Part shown: positions 8,086 to 14,623 of the stretch, in pieces
Numbering within the stretch: position 1 is the stretch's first letter
Layout: each line of letters starts with the position of its first letter
From: Bifidobacterium magnum
GTDB lineage: Bacteria; Actinomycetota; Actinomycetes; Actinomycetales; Bifidobacteriaceae
NCBI RefSeq assembly: GCF_000741255.1
Contig: NZ_JGZB01000004.1
Location: 248,001-312,000, forward strand
Direction: 5' to 3'
DNA: 64,000 nt
Notes under the pieces: generated by a model
The model's input: only the letters and a program-made list of their open reading frames with translations
What the model was told of the DNA's origin: nothing
Database searches by the model: none
Translations under genes and position numbers: made by a program

Positions 8086-8448
8086 TTACATGTCGGCGTG
8101 AGGATGGTGGAAGATCTTCGCCGTGAGTTGTTTGATGGTCTGCTGGTGGGTTAATGGGGGTAGGTCTCCGTCTTCCGGCTGGCGGTCTACTCCGTCCAAC
8201 ACGGGGGCGTGTACTGTCCGCAGTAGGGGTTTCAGTTCGGCGGCGTACTGTCGCATTTCTTTCTCATTGTTGCCGTAGAGGACGTTTTCGGGGACGCCTG
8301 TTTCTTTGGAGATCTGCTGGCGTAGCTTGTTGTTCTGTTCGGCTGTTTCGTATGCCTGTAGCTTCGCCTGTAGTTCCGCTATCTGTTGGGCTGCGTCCGC
8401 CTGTTCTGCGGCTTCTGGCGCGTCCTGTTCGGTGTGTTCGTCCATCAT
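8086..8448 (-). CDS. Scaffold-like protein
   Basis: 120-residue acidic protein. An Ala/Gln/Glu-rich coiled coil (about residues 10-50, QQIAELQAKLQAYETAEQNN) is followed by a mid segment and a C-terminal basic/His tail (QQTIKQLTAKIFHHPHADM). This is the general layout of phage capsid scaffolding proteins. ATG 8448 overlaps the capsid stop (8447-8445) as ATGA, indicating translational coupling; a longer in-frame start inside the capsid gene is less likely. It lies downstream of the capsid gene, opposite to the usual scaffold-before-capsid order. The call rests on context and composition, not on a conserved motif. Confidence 0.55.
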   Translation of the reverse strand: MMDEHTEQDAPEAAEQADAAQQIAELQAKLQAYETAEQNNKLRQQISKETGVPENVLYGNNEKEMRQYAAELKPLLRTVHAPVLDGVDRQPEDGDLPPLTHQQTIKQLTAKIFHHPHADM

Positions 8449-9287
8449 GCCTGTGCTTCCTTGAGCGTGATGATGGCGAGACGGTTCGGGTGGATGACAC
8501 CCCATCCGATGCGGAACGTCTGGCGGATGGCCATGCTGTCGTAATCGAAGTAGCGGTCTTCGGTGCTGGAACATACCACGGTACCGTATGCGGACATGAC
8601 TTCGCTAATGGAGTTGATGAGGATCTTGTTTGCTGGCGCTTGGTTGTTGAGCACGACTGGAAGGCCGTAGAGCACGGGGTTAGCGCTGTTTGCCGCCGTG
8701 GGGTCGATCATGGGGCGTCCGTCCGTGTATTTGAGCTGTAAGAGCTTCGCCCACGTTGCCGGACTGAGGATGATGGAAGACGGTTTGCCGCCGTTGATGG
8801 TGACTTTCGCCATTGCGCTTACGATCGGGTCGAGATTGGTGTCGATCGGGTCGGCGGTTACGGTGCCCTTCGTGTTGAACAGGCCGGTTGGCGCGTTGGG
8901 GTCGTTGGTCGGGTTGTTCTGAAGGAAGAAGGCGTCCGCCTTGTCGGTGAGGCTGCGTGCCATGGCGTCCACGATCTGTTCTTGCACGTTGTTTCCCATG
9001 TTTGCAATCTCGTTGCTGAATGCCTGAATGTTGGCGATCTTGCGCGTATGGGCTACGAGCGTGTTCATGGTTGCGCCGCCGTCGGGGATCTCTTCGCCTT
9101 CGGCCACGACTTGGCTTGCTGGCGGGGTGTCCACGTAGGGGATGTTCATGGCTGGCGCGTCGCCTACGATTACAGCGCCGAACGTGGTCTGGGTGTTGAT
9201 GAGCGCGGTTGGGATGAGGTCGTTCGGATGGTATTCAACGGTTTGGCTACCGGCTGCGCCCGTCTGGGTTGTGGAGATTCCACTCAT
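8445..9287 (-). CDS. HK97-type phage major capsid protein
   Basis: 280-residue protein recognisable as an HK97-fold capsid subunit. It shows an E-loop-like segment VVAEGEEIPDGGATMN (about 59-74), a spine helix with ARSLTDKADAFFLQN (about 110-124), the TGLFNTKG stretch, SSIILSPATWAKLLQLK (about 168-184), GLPVVLNNQAP and a C-terminal RIGWGVIHPNRLAIITL strand. The N-terminus is short, without the about 100-residue delta domain of HK97 gp5, which fits a separate scaffold. The ATG follows AGAAGGAAAC. No portal, terminase or protease gene is adjacent. I am confident of the fold but not of how the shell is used. Confidence 0.88.
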   Translation of the reverse strand: MSGISTTQTGAAGSQTVEYHPNDLIPTALINTQTTFGAVIVGDAPAMNIPYVDTPPASQVVAEGEEIPDGGATMNTLVAHTRKIANIQAFSNEIANMGNNVQEQIVDAMARSLTDKADAFFLQNNPTNDPNAPTGLFNTKGTVTADPIDTNLDPIVSAMAKVTINGGKPSSIILSPATWAKLLQLKYTDGRPMIDPTAANSANPVLYGLPVVLNNQAPANKILINSISEVMSAYGTVVCSSTEDRYFDYDSMAIRQTFRIGWGVIHPNRLAIITLKEAQA

Positions 9288-9310
9288 ACTATTGTTTCCT
9301 TCTATATGGT

Positions 9311-9345
9311 TAATGGCCGTCTCCCGCGCGGGGAAGCGGCCATTA
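9311..9345 (-). other. Hairpin just upstream of the capsid ribosome site
   Basis: TAATGGCCG (9311-9319) pairs with CGGCCATTA (9337-9345) and encloses CCCGCGCGGG. In the minus-strand mRNA it lies some 10 nt upstream of the capsid ribosome-binding site. It may stabilise the capsid transcript or mark a processing site. Region 9288-9480 also contains TCATGACTGCA twice (9373-9383 and 9429-9439). Confidence 0.45.
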
Positions 9346-9480
9346 GAGGATATGGTAAGAAAAGAAACTCTCTCATGACTGCAGCCGGCGGGATTGGACT
9401 GTTCAGGGGTATCGACGCCGACTGGCTGTCATGACTGCATAGATTGCCAAGTTTATTCTATCTCATTTTTGTTGATTTTT

Positions 9481-9681
9481 CTAGTGTCCGCTGGCTTTAT
9501 CGGGGGTGTGCGAGTTGGTGTCGGCTTGTTCTCGTTCGAGTGCGATCTGCTTCCAATACCGTTTTCCCTGACGGTATTCTCTGGCTTCCCGATTGAGCCT
9601 TCGAATGAGTTTGTAAAGATACTGGATGTGCGCTAAGGCTTCTTCGAGCGTCTTCGGGGTTACGGGATCTTTTAGATTCAT
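9481..9681 (-). CDS. Unknown 66-residue protein
   Basis: Not recognised. It is a small basic, helical protein (TLEEALAHIQYLYKLIRRLN then AREYRQGKRYWKQIALEREQ) with a predicted helical hairpin and no Cys or membrane span. The ATG is preceded by ACAGGAAACC. It begins 18 bp after the stop of the ATPase gene and is separated from the capsid gene by about 190 bp with a hairpin and TCATGACTGCA repeats. It could be a nucleic-acid-binding or regulatory protein. Confidence 0.6.
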   Translation of the reverse strand: MNLKDPVTPKTLEEALAHIQYLYKLIRRLNREAREYRQGKRYWKQIALEREQADTNSHTPDKASGH

Positions 9682-9699
9682 TGGTTTCCTGTTCTTTGG

Positions 9700-11043
9700 T
9701 TATGCGAGCGTGTAGCGTCCGTTGTCTAGCTTCCTGATTTGTCCATCGTCAAGAAGCCCGTTAAACGCGGCATCGAACTGGTTGCGGTAGTTGCTGCGTA
9801 CGGCACGCTTTAGTTCGTTCTCGGTGCAGTCGAAACCTTTGTGGAGTTGTTTGAGTATCGAGTTTTCTGCCCGTTCTCGGTGGGTGTCCTCTAGCCGTTC
9901 TTGCGCTTCGTCCATGTCGGTCAGCGCCTGTGTTTTCCGTTCGACACGTTTCGCACGGACTGTTTCTTCGCACATCTTGCGTGTTTCGCGGCTCTTGGCG
10001 AGGATAACTTTCGCGAGCTGGCAGTCTTCTTCGTTCACTTCATACCGGTTTTCAAGCAGTGCGAGCAGCGCCGCCGTTCTCCCGTAGAGTTCGATCTGAT
10101 GGGAATCCTCTTCGGCGATAAGCCCCCGAACGCCGTTCTGCCTTGCTTGGAGCACTTCCTTTTTCACGCTTGCTGGGAAGGTGATGCGTCTGAGGGGGTA
10201 CGGGTTGCGCACGCCTGTAGCCGTGTTAACGCGCTGCATGAGGCTATTGAGGCTTCCGGCTTCAATGGCGGCTTGCATGGCTTCCAAGCCGTTGCCCTTG
10301 GGCAATTCGGCCGTATTGTAGGGGAACGGGGTTTCCGGCAACGGGGTATCAGAAAACTCGGCGTCCGAATCGTTTACGGGAAGGTACAGGAATCTTGCCG
10401 TAAGTCCGGCTGAAGTCTCGTTGAAGATGATATTGGACTTTGCCGGTTGCATGCCGATAACGCTGGAGTACCTGTAGACGTCTTCGGGCAATGCGATTCG
10501 GAACTCTTTGCCTTTTGTGCTGTCGCCTATATCTTCGCCGCTGAATGCCGCCAGCAGCTTCGAGATCATTGATGAGCCTTGACGGTTCATGGAAGCGCCA
10601 AGGCCGGTAATCTCCGGCACGTAGGCGAAAAGACGGTCGGTGAGCACTTTATACTCGTATTCGCCTTTGACGGGTTTGCCGTTTTCACCGATTTTGGGTT
10701 GAGTGTCGATGAAGTAGGACGCGATTGCTTCGCCCGTCTTGGGGTTGATTTCTTTTAGAGGATTTCCGAACGGGGTGGGAAGCAGCTTTCGCGCGATTTT
10801 CATGGAGAGGCTCTTGCCGCTGCCAGTGGTGCCAACAAGAGCAACGTTGAGGTTTAGAGAGAGATCCACCATGGATGGAGCCATCTTTCCTACGATGTTG
10901 GGCGGGATTAATCCGCTGAATCGTGCTAGGATGGTTGCCACTAGTCCCCATTGGGCTAGCCATGCCGCATCAGCGTACTGTTTCACGTATCGAAGCCATT
11001 TTCTGGATTCGAAGAAGTCGCTGTCTGCGCGGTTGGGGGTCAT
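9700..11043 (-). CDS. P-loop ATPase, DUF3987/D5-like replication protein
   Basis: 447-residue protein with Walker A GTTGSGKS (about residues 76-83), an acidic strand FAYVPEITGL that may be Walker B, SNIIFNETSAGLTARFLYLP (arginine-finger-like) and a C-terminal winged-helix-like tail ending DDGQIRKLDNGRYTLA. This is the general layout of DUF3987/D5-type AAA+ proteins that act as replicative helicases in phages, plasmids and satellites. No primase domain is visible, so host or helper primase would be needed. The ATG follows GAAAGGACA. The family call is moderate and helicase activity is inferred. Confidence 0.65.
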   Translation of the reverse strand: MTPNRADSDFFESRKWLRYVKQYADAAWLAQWGLVATILARFSGLIPPNIVGKMAPSMVDLSLNLNVALVGTTGSGKSLSMKIARKLLPTPFGNPLKEINPKTGEAIASYFIDTQPKIGENGKPVKGEYEYKVLTDRLFAYVPEITGLGASMNRQGSSMISKLLAAFSGEDIGDSTKGKEFRIALPEDVYRYSSVIGMQPAKSNIIFNETSAGLTARFLYLPVNDSDAEFSDTPLPETPFPYNTAELPKGNGLEAMQAAIEAGSLNSLMQRVNTATGVRNPYPLRRITFPASVKKEVLQARQNGVRGLIAEEDSHQIELYGRTAALLALLENRYEVNEEDCQLAKVILAKSRETRKMCEETVRAKRVERKTQALTDMDEAQERLEDTHRERAENSILKQLHKGFDCTENELKRAVRSNYRNQFDAAFNGLLDDGQIRKLDNGRYTLA

Positions 11044-11074
11044 TATGACTTGTCCTTTCGATAGGAAGGTAAGG

Positions 11075-11121
11075 TCTGGAACTTTCCAAGGGTCAGAAAG
11101 TGGAAGGTTCCAGATTTTTTT
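11075..11121 (+). terminator. Plus-strand terminator inside the minus-strand operon
   Basis: TCTGGAACTTTCCA (11075-11088) pairs with TGGAAGGTTCCAGA (11101-11114), followed by seven T on the plus strand. This is a textbook intrinsic terminator oriented against the operon. On the minus strand the same hairpin spans the stop codon of the 101-residue gene. Confidence 0.7.
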
Positions 11122-11398
11122 CTTTGAACGGGTCGTATGGGTTTCCGCTGAAGTCGCGGGGGATGCCGTCGCCGATGAAGTAGCCGTGTGGTGGTCGTCC
11201 GGCGTTTTCCTCTTCCGCGAGCTTCACGCGCCAGCGTTGCCAGCGGTAGCGGTATCGCATGTAGGATTCCTGACGCCCGTCCCACTTGGGCTCTTTCCAT
11301 ATGAGCGCGTCGGCGTAGGGGATGCCGTATTTTTCGCTTATTTCTTTGGCGGTAAGGGTTCGGATGTCATGGGCTTGTTCACGCTGCAATGGCGTCAC
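11093..11398 (-). CDS. Unknown 101-residue protein
   Basis: Not recognised. The protein has an N-terminal LTAKEISEKYGIPYADAL segment resembling a small helix-turn-helix, then a basic aromatic-rich stretch (SYMRYRYRWQRWRVKLAEEE) and a Gly/Pro-rich tail. The start is GTG 11398, lying 20 bp inside the 3' end of the Xis-like gene and preceded by GAAGGTGG; no other start is credible. Overlap with the Xis-like gene and close spacing to the ATPase suggest an early replication or control gene. Confidence 0.65.
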   Translation of the reverse strand: MTPLQREQAHDIRTLTAKEISEKYGIPYADALIWKEPKWDGRQESYMRYRYRWQRWRVKLAEEENAGRPPHGYFIGDGIPRDFSGNPYDPFKEKNLEPSTF

Positions 11399-11633
11399 TG
11401 GTTTTCACCACCTTCGAAGCGAGGAAGGCGTCGAGATCCGCCTTGCGGTAGAGGACGCGCTTTCCGATCTTGATGTAGAACGCGCCAGTGTTGCGGCTGC
11501 GCTGCATGGCCATTTGGCCCTTGCTCATGCCGGTGTAGGCTGCGGCTTCGTCCACGCTCATGGTCATGTTGTCGGGGTCTGTGGATGCGCCGATGCGTTG
11601 CATTACTTCGAGATACAGGTCTGATGTCTTCAT
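11379..11633 (-). CDS. Excisionase-family helix-turn-helix protein
   Basis: 84-residue MerR/Xis-like DNA-binding protein (MSVDEAAAYTGMSKGQMAMQ as the helix-turn-helix, then the AFYIKIGKRVLYRKADLDAF wing). Such proteins bend attachment-site DNA to favour excision or act as regulators. It is the first gene of the minus-strand operon, directly under a good promoter (11706-11678), with AGAAGGCA before the ATG. Divergence from the repressor is the usual lysis/lysogeny switch layout. Xis function is likely but not separable from a purely regulatory role. Confidence 0.75.
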   Translation of the reverse strand: MKTSDLYLEVMQRIGASTDPDNMTMSVDEAAAYTGMSKGQMAMQRSRNTGAFYIKIGKRVLYRKADLDAFLASKVVKTSDAIAA

Positions 11634-11677
11634 GGTGCCTTCTTGGTCGAATTGGTAACTTGATGATTCGATTTAGA

Positions 11678-11706
11678 ATCGTAACACTATGTTTCGTTTT
11701 TGACAA
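11678..11706 (-). promoter_or_regulatory. Early promoter of the element's minus-strand operon, with operator-like dyad
   Basis: On the minus strand TTGTCA (11706-11701) and TACGAT (11683-11678) are spaced 17 bp. A dyad GATTC-N6-GAATC (11665-11680) overlaps the -10, a natural place for the divergent repressor to bind. A further GAATC lies near the repressor start. Confidence 0.55.
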
Positions 11707-11762
11707 ATCGTTTTCGATAAAATGAGTTTCTTTTTGGTAACGGCACTGTATAGAATCAAGCC

Positions 11763-12242
11763 ATGACTGAACTCAGGGAGACAATAGGGCAGGCGGTCGC
11801 AATGCTACGGCAGAATGCCGGAATGACGGCGGAAGACCTTGCGGAAAAGATGCGAGATCGGGGATTCCGCTGGAACACGGTCACAGTGTCGAAGATTGAA
11901 AATGGCGAACGCCAATTGAAGCTCGAAGAATCTGCGGCCATGATGCAATGCGTGGGCATGGGAGCCGAAGATCTACCAAAACTTTTCGGAACGGGATTAG
12001 ATTTTAAGATCAGCCGTCAAGCGAACATTGTTGAATGGAGCCACAACGATCTCAATAGACACATTGCTCATTTTAGGCATTTGCGCGATGAACTAGCGGA
12101 AATCGTGGCGGAAGCCGAAGGAAGCAATAACGTCTCTGAGGAGAAGCTTCAGCATGCAAAAGAAGTTCTTGGAAGAAGCTCTAATGAAGAGATCGTGAAA
12201 CAAGTGAAAGATGGTCTTGGCGGCTGGTTTGTCAAGTGGTGA
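11763..12242 (+). CDS. CI/Cro-type phage repressor
   Basis: 159-residue protein with an N-terminal HTH_3 domain (about residues 5-70: RETIGQAVAMLRQNAGMTAE, then WNTVTVSKIENGER) and a helical C-terminal half for oligomerisation. It has no Ser/Lys protease dyad of LexA-like repressors, so induction would not be by RecA-driven self-cleavage. The ATG has no ribosome-binding site, and a TATAGA -10-like element (11749-11754) lies 8 bp upstream, suggesting a leaderless message. It sits 3 bp upstream of the integrase gene and is probably co-transcribed with it. Confidence 0.8.
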   Translation: MTELRETIGQAVAMLRQNAGMTAEDLAEKMRDRGFRWNTVTVSKIENGERQLKLEESAAMMQCVGMGAEDLPKLFGTGLDFKISRQANIVEWSHNDLNRHIAHFRHLRDELAEIVAEAEGSNNVSEEKLQHAKEVLGRSSNEEIVKQVKDGLGGWFVKW

Positions 12243-12245
12243 GCA

Positions 12246-13433
12246 ATGGCGTCGATTACTTCATATACCAAGAAGAGCGGTGAACGCGCATGGCTGGTAA
12301 AATTCCGCGATAAAAACGACGCCAACCGACAAATCAAGAAAATGGGTTTCCGTACCAAAGCGGAAGCCAAGGCGTACGCGGACGAAGCGGAAAACGCCGT
12401 CAATCACGGCACTTTCGTACACCCGTCCAAGGGCAAAAGCGTAACAGTCTCAACGTTGGCGGCAACATGGCTGAAGAACAAGCGGGGCACGTCCAAACGC
12501 AAGTATTACGATACGTTGGCGTCCACATGGCATACGCATGTGGAACCGGCATTCGGATCACGAGCTGTGTCTTCAATCATGCCTTCAGAGATTCAAACAT
12601 GGGTCAGCGCCATGAGCACTGGAGACGAGAAACGCGGCATACCGGCACGTAGCGCGAGCGTGGTGCAGCGTGCCGCCACCATCCTGAAGGGCGTGCTTGA
12701 CATGGCAGTGGCGGACAAAATTATTAAAACGTCGCCCTACGTCCACATCGTCACACCCAAGAAACGGCATAAGGCGCGAGTGTACCTTACTGCGGAACAA
12801 CTGTTCGCCCTAGCAGACGCCACAAGCCGTGAAGACGAACATCTCATTATTCTCACGCTTGGCTTATGCGGCTTGCGGTATGGAGAGGCGCGGGCGCTGA
12901 GAGCCAAGGACATCGATTATGAGAACGGTAGATTCCGTATTACAGCCAGCATGACGCGGCTTGCTAGCGGAGAGCTGGAAGTCACGACGCCGAAAACAGG
13001 AAAGCCACGAACCGTGCCGGTACCGCCACAGCTGCTGGACGCGCTGCGAAAGCATTGCGAACGTAAACAGCCGGATGACCTTGTTTTTACCAACAAGTAC
13101 GGTGCGCCTATACAGGAATGCAGTAGGGCAAACCCAAGAACATGGTATGCAAGGGCGTTAAAGAAGGCTCATGTGCGTACCGTGCATGAGGACGGGACAG
13201 TAACCATGGAACCGGTTCCAAGCCTTACAGCGCATGATTTACGGCATACCGCCGCAAGTCTGGCGGTATCCAATGGAGCCAACGTGAAGGTTCTGCAGCG
13301 CATGCTTGGGCACCAGTCGGCTGCAATGACATTGGACACATATGCGGATCTCTTTGACAAGGATCTCGATGACCTGGCAAACAATATGGGCGCTACGATT
13401 AGCCGTGTCCGTGGCGGTGGAGAGAGCGATTAG
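12246..13433 (+). CDS. int: Tyrosine-family site-specific integrase
   Basis: 395-residue phage-type integrase that would recombine attP with the tRNA-Gly 3' end. It has an arm-binding N-terminus (residues about 5-50), a SAM-like core-binding domain (about 65-155) and a catalytic domain with Arg211 (CGLRYGEA), Lys250, His330-x-x-Arg333 (HDLRH), His356 (LGHQ) and nucleophile Tyr366 (LDTYADLF). All catalytic residues are present, so the enzyme looks functional. The ATG is 3 bp after the repressor stop. Presence of an arm-binding domain fits the repeated GGTACC/13-mer/14-mer arm sites near both att cores. Confidence 0.93.
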   Translation: MASITSYTKKSGERAWLVKFRDKNDANRQIKKMGFRTKAEAKAYADEAENAVNHGTFVHPSKGKSVTVSTLAATWLKNKRGTSKRKYYDTLASTWHTHVEPAFGSRAVSSIMPSEIQTWVSAMSTGDEKRGIPARSASVVQRAATILKGVLDMAVADKIIKTSPYVHIVTPKKRHKARVYLTAEQLFALADATSREDEHLIILTLGLCGLRYGEARALRAKDIDYENGRFRITASMTRLASGELEVTTPKTGKPRTVPVPPQLLDALRKHCERKQPDDLVFTNKYGAPIQECSRANPRTWYARALKKAHVRTVHEDGTVTMEPVPSLTAHDLRHTAASLAVSNGANVKVLQRMLGHQSAAMTLDTYADLFDKDLDDLANNMGATISRVRGGGESD

Positions 13434-13486
13434 GGGCAATGTTGGGAGCGAACACAACGATGAACCGCTTCAAGCCAAGAGACCCC

Positions 13487-13868
13487 TTTAACTCATTTGA
13501 GCTAGCAAGGCTTCATGTTCTCTAGCTCATTTGAGTTAGTTCGCGCCCTGATGGTCTCTTCGTCCGGCAGCTTGCTGAGGTCGTCATAACCCGCCATTTA
13601 CCGCCAAGGGGTGTAGTGAATTGCTATACCCCCTTATCCCCTTCGCCCACATGATCACGGACGGCCTTCCGTAGATTTGCATAGCTGAGGACTGTCGTCA
13701 CGTCGTTTGTTCCATTCGGGAAAAGGCATGAGATCACGTTTAACTCATTTGAGCTAGCAACGCTTTATGTCCTTAACTCATTTGAGCTAGTCTGCGCCTT
13801 GCTGGGATCGTCGTAATTCGCTATTTGCTGCCAAGAGGTGTAATGAATCGTTACACGTCTTGTCTTTC
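13487..13868 (+). repeat. Diverged tandem duplication with CTCATTTGAG repeats and covarying hairpins
   Basis: Block 1 (about 13487-13630) and block 2 (about 13739-13857) share order and sequence. Each has two copies of the CTCATTTGAG core (at 13490-13505, 13522-13539, 13742-13757 and 13775-13790), a middle part and a hairpin. The hairpin is GTGTAG/CTATAC (13611-13629) in block 1 and GTGTAA/TTACAC (13838-13856) in block 2, with pair-preserving changes. No convincing reading frame exists. Candidate non-coding RNA or replication/packaging site. Confidence 0.6.
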
Positions 13869-13872
13869 TACG

Positions 13873-13898
13873 GGGGTATCCATTTCGGATACCCCTTT
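13873..13898 (+). terminator. Terminator downstream of the duplicated region
   Basis: GGGGTATCC (13873-13881), loop ATTTC, GGATACCCC (13887-13895), then TTT. It lies 440 bp after the integrase stop, so it may end either a long int 3'-UTR or a separate RNA made from the repeat region. Confidence 0.75.
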
Positions 13899-13969
13899 GT
13901 CTTCGTCAAGGCAGCAGAGCGTTTCATGTCCCGTTATCCGGCTCATGGCTCATAAGGGCATTAACGGAA

Positions 13970-14056
13970 GGTGGACACTTTTAGGGCGGGTGGACAGTCA
14001 GGGTGGACGCCGGAAACGTTGAAATTTCAGGGGGTGGACGGGTGGACAGGGTGGAC
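13970..14056 (-). repeat. Six GTCCACC heptamers in inverted orientation, right end
   Basis: GGTGGAC on the plus strand occurs at 13970, 13989, 14002, 14033, 14041 and 14050. This mirrors the six GTCCACC copies at 7542-7616. The 13-mer AAACGTTGAAATT (14014-14026) sits between the third and fourth copies. Confidence 0.85.
14014..14026 (+). repeat. 13-bp arm repeat A, right copy
   Basis: AAACGTTGAAATT, identical and in the same orientation as 7385-7397. Confidence 0.6.
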
Positions 14057-14165
14057 ACTACACATATAGATACTTCTTCATGTCGTAATACTGGATGAAA
14101 AAGTTAGACTCTCTTACCACAGTAAATAAATATTAAAAAAATTAATTAATATTAAAAAACTAGAT

Positions 14166-14182
14166 GGTACCAGAAAGGTACC
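14166..14182 (+). repeat. GGTACC pair, right
   Basis: GGTACC at 14166-14171 and 14177-14182 with the same 11-bp spacing and A-rich spacer as the left pair. Confidence 0.55.
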
Positions 14183-14233
14183 ATCTGTAAATAGTATTAC
14201 CTTAATCAAAGAATGATGATGTTAAGCAATACG

Positions 14234-14247
14234 TTGCAATCATTGGG
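14234..14247 (+). repeat. 14-bp repeat T, right copy
   Basis: TTGCAATCATTGGG, identical and in the same orientation as 7567-7580. It lies 33 bp inside attR. Confidence 0.6.
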
Positions 14248-14280
14248 AATGTGAAGAGTGATAAATACCCATTAGTCGCT

Positions 14281-14306
14281 TTCGATTCCCGTCATCCGCT
14301 CTCTAT
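14281..14306 (+). repeat. attR core (26-bp direct repeat copy 2)
   Basis: Exact copy of 7358-7383, including the 3' 20 bases of tRNA-Gly but no other tRNA part. The stretch 14307-14623 holds only AT-rich intergenic DNA with no gene or clear promoter that I can support. Confidence 0.92.
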
Positions 14307-14623
14307 CTTTTCTTCTTCTTTCTCCTCCTTTTGAAAATCCCGATTTCACTGCGTTCAGTGTACGGTTACTTGACATTCATCTAATATTCAGCTTGTTTTT
14401 AAGTTCGAATCACTTGATTTTTGGCATATTTCCGCCGATTCGTCGCATTTTTGCGACACGGGCTTTCAGGTTGCGTCATCTATCGATGAAATCCCAGTAA
14501 TTCTCAGGAAACGTTTCATACGATGCAATGCGTTTAGGAAACGGACAACCGGACAGTAGGTGTTGCGGAGGCTGATACAGCCGGCCCAATACTGGCGCAC
14601 GTGAAAGGGATGCGTGATTCATT

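Larger units (their letters stand above)
7358..14306. mobile_element. tRNA-Gly-integrated capsid-encoding element (satellite-like), about 6.9 kb
   Basis: Bounded by an exact 26-bp direct repeat (7358-7383 and 14281-14306) that overlaps the tRNA-Gly 3' end. It contains a tyrosine integrase and CI/Cro-type repressor on the plus strand. Divergent to these is a minus-strand operon: Xis-like protein, 101-residue unknown, P-loop ATPase, 66-residue unknown, HK97-type capsid, scaffold-like protein and a 96-residue unknown. I find no terminase, portal, maturation protease, tail or lysis gene. Inverted GTCCACC clusters lie inside both ends. The borders and integration mode are seen directly; satellite status is inference. 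A decayed prophage is the main alternative. Confidence 0.85.

Noticed and set aside
13825..14022. 65-codon frame in the right-end non-coding region
   Set aside because: It spans the terminator hairpin and heptamer repeats, with no ribosome site.
14281..14306. Second tRNA-Gly
   Set aside because: Only the 3' portion from the T-loop onward is present. It is the att copy and cannot fold as a tRNA.
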